Assembly (NCBI RefSeq): GCF_040719265.1
Contig: NZ_JBFDAH010000005.1
Span: 124,001 to 188,000, forward strand
Reading direction: 5' to 3'
DNA: 64,000 bases
Origin: Aliikangiella maris
GTDB lineage: Bacteria; Pseudomonadota; Gammaproteobacteria; Enterobacterales; Kangiellaceae
The translations under genes and the position numbers were made by a program. Positions 29,018-36,648 of the stretch are shown piece after piece (the stretch's first letter is position 1; every line of letters starts with the position of its first letter). The notes under the pieces were generated by a model, which did no database searches, had not been told where the DNA came from, and worked only from the letters and a program-made list of their open reading frames with translations.

Positions 29018-30076
29018 TCAGGAACCAAGATTTTGGGTTTCATGGTCAATCAACCACTGTTTCCTTTCAATACCTCCACCATACCCGATTAGTTTTCCAT
29101 TTTTACCGATCACTCTATGGCAAGGTATAATAATCGCGATTCGATTAAAGCCATTCGCCGACGCAACGGCTCTCACCGCTTTCGGTTTATTAATTTTCTC
29201 AGCCTGTTGTTGATAAGTCGTTGTTTCACCGTAGGGCACATCTTTTAATGATGACCAAACCCTATTTTGAAAATCGGTGCCAGGAGTACAAAGCTTAACA
29301 TCAAAATGTTTTCTATGACCGTTGAAATATTCTGTTATTTCTTTTTGTGCTTGGATCGTATACTGATTTTCGCCAGCAATAATTTTAGCATCTAACAACT
29401 TTTGCAACTGCTTGAACTCAGTTTCCAACATTCTCCTATCAACAAACTCTAACAAGCAAATACCTTCGTCAGTAGCACAAACAAACATTGGTCCAAGCGG
29501 AGTGGTTAGTCGGCTAATCATAATAAGATTATTTCTTGCACTATTTTTGGGCGACTCCCCTATAAATTTTTTGTAGGTGTACCCAAATCCGCTCAACGAT
29601 TCATAACCGGAATCAAAGGCTGTCTCGGTTGTCTTTTTTCCACTTCTAAGTTCTTGATAAGCACTATTAATACGATACATTCGTTGAAAAGCTTGATAAG
29701 TCATACCGTAATTTTTTTTGAACCAACGCCTCACCAATTCAGGGCTTATTTCATTTTCTCTCAACTGAAAATCAGATATTTTTTCTTTTGGATTCTTTTT
29801 GAATAATTGAACCGCTTTAACCACTTGTTCAGGCGCCTCATTAGCATTTTCTGTCGGTTTACAAACTTTGCATGGTCGATAACCTGCACTCAATGCTTCC
29901 TTAAAAGAGGTATAAAATACAACATTCTCTAGCTTAGGTTTTCTAGCTCGACAAGTTGCAATACAAAACACTGACGTCGTTTTCACACATACATAAAAAA
30001 TTCCGACATAGTTAGAGTTCCTATCTAACAATGCCTGATAATAATCCTCTATCTTCTTTTTTTGTGTAATTAACAT
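29018..30076 (-). CDS. ada: Ada: bifunctional transcriptional activator / O6-alkylguanine-DNA alkyltransferase
   Basis: 352 residues from the ATG at 30076; an in-frame TTG at 30094 would overlap the upstream gene by 17 bp. An N-terminal Ada zinc domain carries the four Cys (FCIATC and PCKVC). An AraC-type DNA-binding domain follows (SPELVRRWFKKNYGMTYQAF to YESLSGFGYTYKKF), then a methyltransferase domain with the acceptor Cys in IIPCHRVIG and GKLIGYGGG. It repairs O6-methylguanine and methylphosphotriesters and, once methylated, activates the adaptive response. The start is one base after the stop of the PEP-mutase-family gene (TAA-T-ATG), so translation is probably coupled. Both genes lie in the block that interrupts rhs. 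Confidence 0.93.
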   Translation of the reverse strand: MLITQKKKIEDYYQALLDRNSNYVGIFYVCVKTTSVFCIATCRARKPKLENVVFYTSFKEALSAGYRPCKVCKPTENANEAPEQVVKAVQLFKKNPKEKISDFQLRENEISPELVRRWFKKNYGMTYQAFQRMYRINSAYQELRSGKKTTETAFDSGYESLSGFGYTYKKFIGESPKNSARNNLIMISRLTTPLGPMFVCATDEGICLLEFVDRRMLETEFKQLQKLLDAKIIAGENQYTIQAQKEITEYFNGHRKHFDVKLCTPGTDFQNRVWSSLKDVPYGETTTYQQQAEKINKPKAVRAVASANGFNRIAIIIPCHRVIGKNGKLIGYGGGIERKQWLIDHETQNLGS

Positions 30077-30077
30077 A

Positions 30078-30833
30078 TTAAAAAATACTATCAAAGGATT
30101 GGTTAGCTGTAAGCGTTTTTAATATCGATTCATAGTTATGGTAGATATTATTAAATATAAAATCTCCCATACTGATACGCTTGACGCCTAGCTCTTGTAA
30201 CCGATTAAAGCTTGGCAACTGTGGCATACACATCACATTAACAGGCAGTTTAGTGTGTTCTACAATAATCGCTATATCGTTTTCTTTTTCAATACACGGA
30301 ACAAAGAGACCATCAGCGCCAGAGTTCTCAAAAATCAAAGAGCGCTTCTTTGTTTCCTCTAAAGCATCGCTCATATTTAATATAAAAGCATCTGTTCTTA
30401 CATTTAAAAAGACTTCTATATTATCTTTAACTAGTTGATTTTTAATCGCTAAAATTATCTTTGCGAAGTGTTCAGCATCTAGTAGTTGACGTTTATCTCC
30501 TACCACACTATCCTCGATGTTTATGCCGACAACACCGACATCAGCTAGTCTTTTAATATATTCCGTAACCTTATCGGGATTTCGGTGATAACCAGACTCT
30601 AAATCAACAGATAAAGGTATTTTTGTATTTAATGCTATGCGCTTAATAAGATAGTCTAACTCATCAAAACTGATACTTTCACCATCTTGATAGCCTAATA
30701 AATTAGCAATTGCTGCACTTGACGTACCTATCGCTTTGAATCCGGCTTTTTCAGCTATTTTAGCACTGGTCACATCCCATACATTACAAATAACTAATGG
30801 CTCATCACAATAATGTAACTCTTTAAAATTCAT
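30078..30833 (-). CDS. Isocitrate lyase/PEP mutase family protein
   Basis: 251 residues from the ATG at 30833, with GAGG upstream; an in-frame GTG at 30845 lacks one. Conserved ICL/PEPM elements: NVWDVTSAKIAEKAGFKAIG, the metal-binding region SVDLESGY, GINIEDS and RTDAF. The catalytic lyase signature KKCGH of isocitrate and methylisocitrate lyases is absent, so this belongs to the PEP-mutase/oxaloacetate-decarboxylase-like branch, whose substrates are mostly unknown. It is transcribed with ada. Any link to alkylation repair is not shown by the sequence. Confidence 0.85.
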   Translation of the reverse strand: MNFKELHYCDEPLVICNVWDVTSAKIAEKAGFKAIGTSSAAIANLLGYQDGESISFDELDYLIKRIALNTKIPLSVDLESGYHRNPDKVTEYIKRLADVGVVGINIEDSVVGDKRQLLDAEHFAKIILAIKNQLVKDNIEVFLNVRTDAFILNMSDALEETKKRSLIFENSGADGLFVPCIEKENDIAIIVEHTKLPVNVMCMPQLPSFNRLQELGVKRISMGDFIFNNIYHNYESILKTLTANQSFDSIF

Positions 30834-30947
30834 ACTTTGCCTCACAATTTAGATTTAGAGGCAAAGTACTATAAAGAAAGCTCGTACAACAACCGAAAAA
30901 TGGATCAGTATTTTTATACCCGTTCTACTTGAAGATGCATGATTCAG

Positions 30948-31044
30948 CAAGCCAAGCCGCTATCAGATTTGCGGCGTGATAATGCAGGATGAGTCATTCT
31001 CATTCAAGTTATCACAACAAAGAAGATGCTAGCGGCTTGGCTTG
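30948..31044. repeat. 15-bp perfect inverted repeat (REP/MITE-like)
   Basis: CAAGCCAAGCCGCTA at 30948-30962 is exactly complementary to 31030-31044, with 67 bp between. The surroundings (upstream CCCGTTCTACTTGAAGATGC and internal GATGAGTCATTCTCATTC) have the look of a small dispersed palindromic element. It sits directly beside the truncated end of the IS21 fragment. Confidence 0.65.
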
Positions 31045-31080
31045 CCCTTTGGGTGCTCAGCTAAAAAAGCTTGCACTGCG

Positions 31081-31590
31081 TTACAATTGACAATGTTCAA
31101 GGGTTTCATAACACATACTATCGGTCAGGTGCACAAACAAGGCTCGGCTATAACCCAGCACCGCGACAAAGGCATAAAGAGGAGATTTCCCTCCTCGCAT
31201 TTGTCCCCAGTCGACTTGCATTTGTTTGCCGGCTGGCGTTTCAAAACGAATAACTGGTTTGCTATCAGGTTGGCCTCGATACATGAATAAATAGTGACGC
31301 AATAATGAAATACTGCCGGTATATCCCAGTTCTTGTATCTCTCGAAATAACACCTCGCCAGACAAATGTACGGGAGACGCTTGAGCTATACGCGAATGAA
31401 GATAAGGTTTAAACCTATCCAGTTTAGAATGTTGTTTTCCTCTGGGTTGATATTTCGGCTCAGAGACATCGAGTCTTAAATATCTTTTCACTGTATTCCT
31501 CGAGATCCCCAATTCTCGAGCGATTGCCCGCTGCGAATAACCTTGTTGATGTAAAATCTGTATTTTCATGAGTTCTTCTTTTGAAATCAT
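31081..31590 (-). mobile_element. istA: IS21-family istA, N-terminal fragment
   Basis: About 170 residues beginning MISKEELMKIQILHQQGYSQ, with the helix-turn-helix SQRAIARELGISRNTVKRYL and the start of the catalytic core including the Asp in QVDWGQMR. It matches the first third of IstA, then ends after YETLEHCQL with a stop in unrelated sequence. The rest of istA and the whole of istB are missing, so the element is dead unless the assembly is wrong here. Confidence 0.88.
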
Positions 31591-31624
31591 GGTGCCTCAT
31601 AAAAAAGCACCAGTGTGAACCAAC

Positions 31625-31669
31625 TGGATCAGATTTCAATTGGTGAAGTGGATCATTTTTGCATTGGTG
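31625..31669. repeat. IS21-type terminal direct repeats
   Basis: Two related 21-bp units (31625-31645 and 31649-31669) both begin TGGATCA and end ATTGGTG, with a 24-bp period. Multiple short repeats near the ends are characteristic of IS21-family elements. The outer unit stops one base before the ambiguous base at 31671, where rhs sequence resumes, so this is the istA-proximal end of the element. Confidence 0.7.
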
Positions 31670-31671
31670 GN

Positions 31672-32192
31672 TTTATATTGACCATGAAGGTCAGCAGATT
31701 ACCTTTGATACCCCGCAAATAAAACAAACCAGCTATCAGCAAACCGAAGGACTGGCCTTATACTGCTATGATGAGCAGGAATACCAACTGACTTTAAAAG
31801 GGAATATTCGCTGGCAATTTAAAAAGCTGGGCAATGATTGGCGACCGGTTGCACAATATGATGAATTAGGTAACCACCTATGGCTGCGCTATGATGAATC
31901 GCATCGGCTTTGCCGGATTGATGCGAGCAATCAGCGTTGCCTGATAATTCAGCGTGATGGCGTGGGCCATATTCTCTCGGTGACCCCAGGTCAATGGGTG
32001 AGAGCCACGGGTAAGGCCAATGCGCTGGGTGAGCCGGCTATCCGTTATCAATACAATGACAGCAGCGATTTAATCGCAGCGATTGATGCGGCTAATGGAC
32101 GCGAAGAATACCTCTATCAAAATCACCTGTTTATTATGCGGACCTTAAAAAGTGGTTATAGCTATCACTTTGAATGGGATAGCAATGGCCCG
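31672..32192 (+). pseudogene. rhs gene, middle piece
   Basis: Encodes about 173 residues of Rhs core: YIDHEGQQITFDTP, then YD-type repeats including QYDELGNHLWLRYDESHRL, YQYNDSSDLIAAIDAANGRE and YSYHFEWDSNGP. It continues the reading begun at 28190. Both ends are single ambiguous bases (31671, 32193). It has no start of its own. Confidence 0.85.
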
Positions 32193-32193
32193 N

Positions 32194-32456
32194 CATACAT
32201 TTCTTCAAAGGATTTGACGATTTCTCGGGTACTTAAACCTTGTGAATACAGGTGGAGTATTTTGTCATCCATTGAGGTAAAGCGCGTTTGATGCTTCTTA
32301 ACTAATTCCGGTTCAAAGTTACCTTGACGGTCTCGGGGGGGGGGTTAATTCAAACTGACCATCTTCCGTTCGAATCGTTTTGGAAGAATAGCCATTACGG
32401 CTATTGCTAGACTGGCTTTTACTATTTTTCTCATAACCAAGGTGTTCATCGAGCTC
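32194..32456 (-). mobile_element. IS256-family transposase, internal fragment
   Basis: Read on the minus strand from 32456: LDEHLGYEKNSKSQ, SSNSRNGYSSKTIRTEDGQF, then, after a run of ten C (32335-32344 on the plus strand as G), RDRQGNFEPELVKKHQTRF, SMDDKILHLYSQGLSTREI. This is the conserved early part of a mutator/IS256 transposase. Nine C would keep the frame, so the ten-base run is a frameshift or a sequencing error. No terminal inverted repeats and no target duplication are seen, so only the middle of the element is present. Confidence 0.85.
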
Positions 32457-32457
32457 N

Positions 32458-32749
32458 AGATGCCCGCTGCGTGCATCAGTGGGGGGATGAGGGCTATTAT
32501 GATTACCGATTTACCTACGACCATGCCAATCGCACGACGACGAGTATTAATGGCCGGGGTGGTAAAGAGATATTCCGCTATAACGCCAATGGCCGGTTGA
32601 TTGATTACACTGACCCGGCAGGTGGGCGTACCCAGTATGACTATGACCGTCACAACCGCTTATGGTCTGTCACTAATGCTCAGGGAGACAAAGAGCGCTA
32701 TGAGTATGATGTTAAAGGACGGTTAACCCGCCTGACTGATGTGACTGGT
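32458..32749 (+). pseudogene. rhs gene, third piece
   Basis: Encodes DARCVHQWGDEGYYDYRF, then GGKEIFRYNANGRLIDYTDP, GGRTQYDYDRHNRLWSV and YEYDVKGRLTRLTDVTG, all YD-repeat core. It follows directly on the middle piece if 32194-32456 is removed. The sequence stops at the ambiguous base at 32750; the PxxxxDPxGL-type core end, the variable toxin tip and any immunity gene are absent. Confidence 0.85.
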
Positions 32750-32899
32750 NCAGTCTCAAAATTTTAGTTAACTCTAAAACCCTGTTATTCTAAAATAAGA
32801 TATCAGCACTACTCAAAAGCCACCTTAAAAAACTGTCGTGATTAAATTCAATTGTGACTCTAATTACCTGCCTAAAACACTAAATTCAAATCTCTATTA

Positions 32900-35266
32900 T
32901 TAAAACAAGATCCGGTAAACTTCATCATAGTGTTCAACGAAATATACTTGTAATCCATTTTTTATATAATCAGGTAGAAGTGAATATCGGCCCTCAACAG
33001 ATTTGGGTAATATTAATTGATTAATTCCTTCTCGCTTAGCTGCAATTACTTTTTCTCGAATGCCACCTACTGCCAGAACACTTCCACTTAATGTTAATTC
33101 ACCTGTCATTGCAAATTTTGCTTTAGGCTTTTTGTTGAGTACCAGTGATAAAAGTGCCGTTGCCATGGTAATTCCAGCACTGGGACCATCTTTGGGTGTC
33201 GCTCCTTCAGGAACATGTAAATGAACATACTGTTTATGTAAAAAGTTAGGATCAGCCCCATAGTTTTTCAAGTGCGCAGCAATGTAACTATAAGCAATAT
33301 CAGCTGATTCTTTCATTACATTACCGAGTTGTCCTGTTAATTTAAATCCTCGTGAGCTACCATGAATTCTAGCTGCTTCTATGTTAAGTGTTACGCCGCC
33401 TAATGATGTCCAGGCTAGACCGGTCGAAATACCAACACCTGCTAATTGTGATTCCTTGCTAAATACAGGCATACCTATATACTCAGCCAGATTTTTGTTA
33501 GTAATCGTCATTCGCTTTTTTTGACCAGTGACTATTTCAACGGCACATTTTCTGATTATTTTTGCGAGTAATTTGTCGAGATTTCTAACTCCTGCTTCAC
33601 GCGCATAGCCATTGATTAATGCTTTTAATGCCGATTTAGACAACTGGATTTTTGATTTTCCAATACCGGCGTTTGCTAGCTTTTTAGGCCACAAATGATT
33701 TGTCGCAATCGCCATTTTCTCTTCGAGAATATATCCGCTCAGACGAATAACCTCCATGCGGTCAAGTAGCGGTTGTGGAATACTGTCAAGTTGGTTGGCT
33801 GTGCAAATAAATAATACTTTTGATAAGTCAAAGCGAGTGTCCAGATAGTGATCTAAAAACTGACTATTTTGCTCGGGATCTAAAACTTCCAGTAATGCAG
33901 AAGAAGGGTCGCCTTGATAACTGTTACCAATTTTATCAATTTCGTCGAGCATAATAACCGGGTTAGAACTGCCGGTTTCATTAAGCGCCTGAATAATTTT
34001 TCCAGGCATCGCACCAATATAGGTTCGCCGATGCCCTTTAATTTCAGCTTCATCGCGCATTCCGCCTACTGAAAAGCGAAAAAACTGTCGCTTGAGTGCG
34101 CCAGCAATAGAACGGCCAATTGATGTTTTACCTACACCAGGCGGACCAACTAATAACAGTATCGAGCCAGATAATTCATTTTTAATTGAAGCTAATGCTA
34201 AAAATTCAATAATGCGCTGCTTAACATCATCAAGACCAGTATGTTCGTTGTCGAGTGCTTCTCTGGCAGCTTTTAATTTTAAATTATCTTGAGTGGTAAT
34301 TCCCCAGGGAAGTTTGGAAAACACCTCAAGATAGTTTCGGGTGACTGCGTATTCAGGTGAACCAGATTCAAGCACGCCTAACTTATCCCACTCTTCGTAG
34401 AATTTCTTTTTTGCTGTAGCTGGTAGGGTTTTGTGCAAAATATTTTTTTCAAATCGTTCTAAATCTGCTGTTTTGTCATCTTTAGCGATGCCCAGTTCTT
34501 TTTGAATAGCTTTTAATTGCTCTCGCAGAAAAAATCGTCGTTGATGTTCACTGAGCGTTTCTTCTACTTGATCTTGAATATCTTGCTGTAACTGAGCAAC
34601 TTCAAGTTCTTTTTTAATCAAAACTAACACTTTTTCCATGCGTCGTTTTAAATGTACTGTTTCTAAAACATTTTGCAGGGCATCGCGAGTCGCGGTAGTG
34701 ACGCTGGCAGCAAAATCGGTAAGTTGCGATGGTTCATTAGGATCAAAGCGATTTAAAAAAAACTTTAATTCTTCGCTATATAAAGGATTAAGTGGTACCA
34801 GTTCTTTTAAGGTGTTAATAATTGCTATAGCGTAGGCTTTTAATTCATCGGTTTCTTTATATTGTGGTTCATTGGGATACTCAACTCGAACAATATAAGG
34901 TGGCTCTTTTTTGATCCATTTTTTTATGCGGAAACGTTGTAAACCTTCGGCGATGAATTGAACTTTTCCCGAGGATAATACTGGGTGGTGTATTTTAACC
35001 AGCGTACCTACTTCAAAGAACTCTTCTGGCTTGGCATCTTCAGGCAAAGGATTTTTAACCAGTACTAGACCCGTTATGTCGTCATGTTCAAGATTTATGT
35101 ATTCGATCGTTTCACGCCAACTTTCTTCATTCATTAAAATTGGCAGTGTTTGTGGTGGAAAAAAAGGTCGCTCGCTAATCGGTAATAAACAGATTTCTTC
35201 TGGAAGAAAATGACCGTCAGCATCAGTTGTTTTTATCTTTCTAATTGGTTGCTTGAAGGCTTCCAT
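32900..35266 (-). CDS. lon: ATP-dependent protease Lon
   Basis: 788 residues. An N-terminal substrate-binding domain (about 25-220) is followed by a coiled region (EEVAQLQQDIQDQVEETLSE-like), the AAA+ domain with Walker A GPPGVGKTS and Walker B VIMLDEID, and the protease domain with Ser696 in PKDGPSAG and Lys739 in GGIREKV. These are 43 residues apart, as in E. coli Lon. It degrades misfolded and regulatory proteins in the cytoplasm. AAGGA lies about 12 bases before the ATG, a long spacing. Many gammaproteobacteria carry the main Lon next to clpX and hupB; this one stands alone, so it may be a second Lon. Confidence 0.95.
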   Translation of the reverse strand: MEAFKQPIRKIKTTDADGHFLPEEICLLPISERPFFPPQTLPILMNEESWRETIEYINLEHDDITGLVLVKNPLPEDAKPEEFFEVGTLVKIHHPVLSSGKVQFIAEGLQRFRIKKWIKKEPPYIVRVEYPNEPQYKETDELKAYAIAIINTLKELVPLNPLYSEELKFFLNRFDPNEPSQLTDFAASVTTATRDALQNVLETVHLKRRMEKVLVLIKKELEVAQLQQDIQDQVEETLSEHQRRFFLREQLKAIQKELGIAKDDKTADLERFEKNILHKTLPATAKKKFYEEWDKLGVLESGSPEYAVTRNYLEVFSKLPWGITTQDNLKLKAAREALDNEHTGLDDVKQRIIEFLALASIKNELSGSILLLVGPPGVGKTSIGRSIAGALKRQFFRFSVGGMRDEAEIKGHRRTYIGAMPGKIIQALNETGSSNPVIMLDEIDKIGNSYQGDPSSALLEVLDPEQNSQFLDHYLDTRFDLSKVLFICTANQLDSIPQPLLDRMEVIRLSGYILEEKMAIATNHLWPKKLANAGIGKSKIQLSKSALKALINGYAREAGVRNLDKLLAKIIRKCAVEIVTGQKKRMTITNKNLAEYIGMPVFSKESQLAGVGISTGLAWTSLGGVTLNIEAARIHGSSRGFKLTGQLGNVMKESADIAYSYIAAHLKNYGADPNFLHKQYVHLHVPEGATPKDGPSAGITMATALLSLVLNKKPKAKFAMTGELTLSGSVLAVGGIREKVIAAKREGINQLILPKSVEGRYSLLPDYIKNGLQVYFVEHYDEVYRILF

Positions 35267-35641
35267 AATTGAGATAGATTCCTTATGAACCGTTTAGTTC
35301 AAATCGTTATTTGAGTTAACTTAGTTTGTAACATATTTCAAATTTAGCAAGTAATATTTTTATTTATCAAGTTTTCTTAATTGAGATAGGTCAAACTTTG
35401 TTTTACAATAAACTTGTTTGGATAAATATTATCCAGTTTAGTGTTATAGAGTTTTTGCTTTAGCACGTTTTCGATCTGGTTGTGACAAACGATATTGGCC
35501 GTATGCCAAAATTACAGTATTGAAATTGCCAAGTTAACTTTGAGCACCGAATAAAACTATTCAATGATAGACTGATTAGTTGCTTCTTTTAGATGATTAG
35601 CTATTAAGCCGGTTGTCGATTTTAAATAGGTTGAATAATTT
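35267..35641. other. Divergent intergenic region between lon and a hypothetical gene
   Basis: About 375 bp, AT-rich, no credible ORF. It should hold the lon promoter (minus strand). One short palindrome, GGATAAATATTATCC at 35420-35434, could be an operator, but such AT-rich palindromes arise by chance. Confidence 0.45.
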
Positions 35642-35971
35642 ATGGTAAATGTGGGTGACATCAGTAAACCGAGTGGCGGAGTGGTTGCCAATCCATCTTC
35701 GCGATCTACGGGGGGAGCCAATAAAGTCGAAGCGACTGAACAAGTGCAGGCGGTTCATTCATTGAAAGAGAAAAACAAAAATAAAAACAAGTCAGATAAA
35801 AAGAAGCTCAAAACGCAAACTTTAAAAAATGTTAATACCAGTGACAAAAACTATTCTGATAATCAATCAAGCAAATCACTGCAGGCACCTGAATTAAATG
35901 ATGAACTTGATGCAACCTATGATGAACACGGTAAAAAAACAGTTTCTACTCATATCAATATTACGGTGTAA
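35642..35971 (+). CDS. Hypothetical low-complexity Lys/Asn-rich protein
   Basis: 109 residues, no signal peptide or membrane segment. The centre is a Lys/Asn-rich run (KEKNKNKNKSDKKKLK). The C-terminus, DEHGKKTVSTHINITV, looks more structured. I do not recognise a family. A similar small, polar, otherwise unassigned protein lies at 39540, on the other side of the yoaA-tsaB genes. Confidence 0.6.
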   Translation: MVNVGDISKPSGGVVANPSSRSTGGANKVEATEQVQAVHSLKEKNKNKNKSDKKKLKTQTLKNVNTSDKNYSDNQSSKSLQAPELNDELDATYDEHGKKTVSTHINITV

Positions 35972-36085
35972 ATTCGGTCGTTCATCAATTGGATGAGAAT
36001 TTTTATCTGTTAGTTATTATTAATGTCAATTTATCGCTTTTTTGTCGGTAGATTATTTGATGAAAAACACACGGTTTGACAATAC

Positions 36086-36114
36086 TGTCTTTTCTACAAC
36101 TGACAAGTTATAAT
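36086..36114 (+). promoter_or_regulatory. Putative sigma70 promoter before the 36181 gene
   Basis: TATAAT at 36109-36114 with TGTCTT 17 bp upstream (36086-36091). A consensus TTGACA at 36076-36081 is 27 bp away, too far for this -10. It would serve the 36181-yoaA pair. Confidence 0.4.
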
Positions 36115-36180
36115 TTTTCTGGCATATTGACGAATTCGTATTGATCTCCCACTTAAACTAAGAGCTTTTGGTGATTTAAC

Positions 36181-36648
36181 GTGTCTCATTCGGCATCGCA
36201 TCATACTTACGATATATCGCTTTTAATGGAGCAGACGCGCCTTTTGGCTGCTGATTATCGGCGTTCAACTGGACAAGCCTTGCCTGTTACCGCAGAGTTG
36301 GCACGATTTGATGCAATTGATAAACTGAATTTAAAAAAGCTCGACGGTGAGTCTGGTGTTGATGCTGTTGACGTAAATGGCTCCAACGAAAAATATCTAG
36401 TGAAAGGTCGAGTGATTTTTAAAGGTGGCAAAGCTCGGCAAAAGCTTGGCCAGTTGAGCCTTGAAAGTGGGTGGGAGTTTTTGTTAATGGTGATATATGA
36501 TGCAGATTATCAACCGACGCAAATATTCAAAGTTGATCGCCAGATCATAGAAAAAGAGATTGCAGATAGCCCAAAAGACAAACGAGGCTCGATGACTGTA
36601 GCAAAATATAAAGCTATCGGCGATTTAGTTTGGACCAGTGAAACTTGA
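36181..36648 (+). CDS. Conserved-looking hypothetical protein upstream of yoaA
   Basis: 155 residues from a GTG; an internal ATG (MEQTRLLAA) is a possible alternative. Mixed alpha/beta composition, with LVKGRVIFKGGKARQKLGQL and FLLMVIYDADYQPTQIFKV in the middle and end, and no signal peptide. The stop overlaps the TTG start of the helicase gene by 4 bp (TTGA), so the two are translationally coupled. I do not recognise the family. A role connected with the helicase or DNA metabolism is a reasonable inference. Confidence 0.75.
   Translation: MSHSASHHTYDISLLMEQTRLLAADYRRSTGQALPVTAELARFDAIDKLNLKKLDGESGVDAVDVNGSNEKYLVKGRVIFKGGKARQKLGQLSLESGWEFLLMVIYDADYQPTQIFKVDRQIIEKEIADSPKDKRGSMTVAKYKAIGDLVWTSET

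Noticed and set aside
30901..30920. Second IS21 end (TGGATCAGTATTTTT)
   Set aside because: It has the same orientation as the true end instead of being inverted, so the resemblance is probably chance.
32345..32653. Minus-strand ORF across the IS256/rhs junction
   Set aside because: It crosses an ambiguous base and is antisense to rhs; the real minus-strand signal there is the IS256 fragment in another frame.
32458..32899. Rhs toxin tip and immunity gene
   Set aside because: The core breaks off at 32750 and the following 150 bp hold no ORF, so no toxin-immunity pair is supported.
36000..36180. LexA box before yoaA (and before yceH-polB)
   Set aside because: CTGT and ACA segments occur near 36086-36105 but do not fit CTGT-N8-ACAG.
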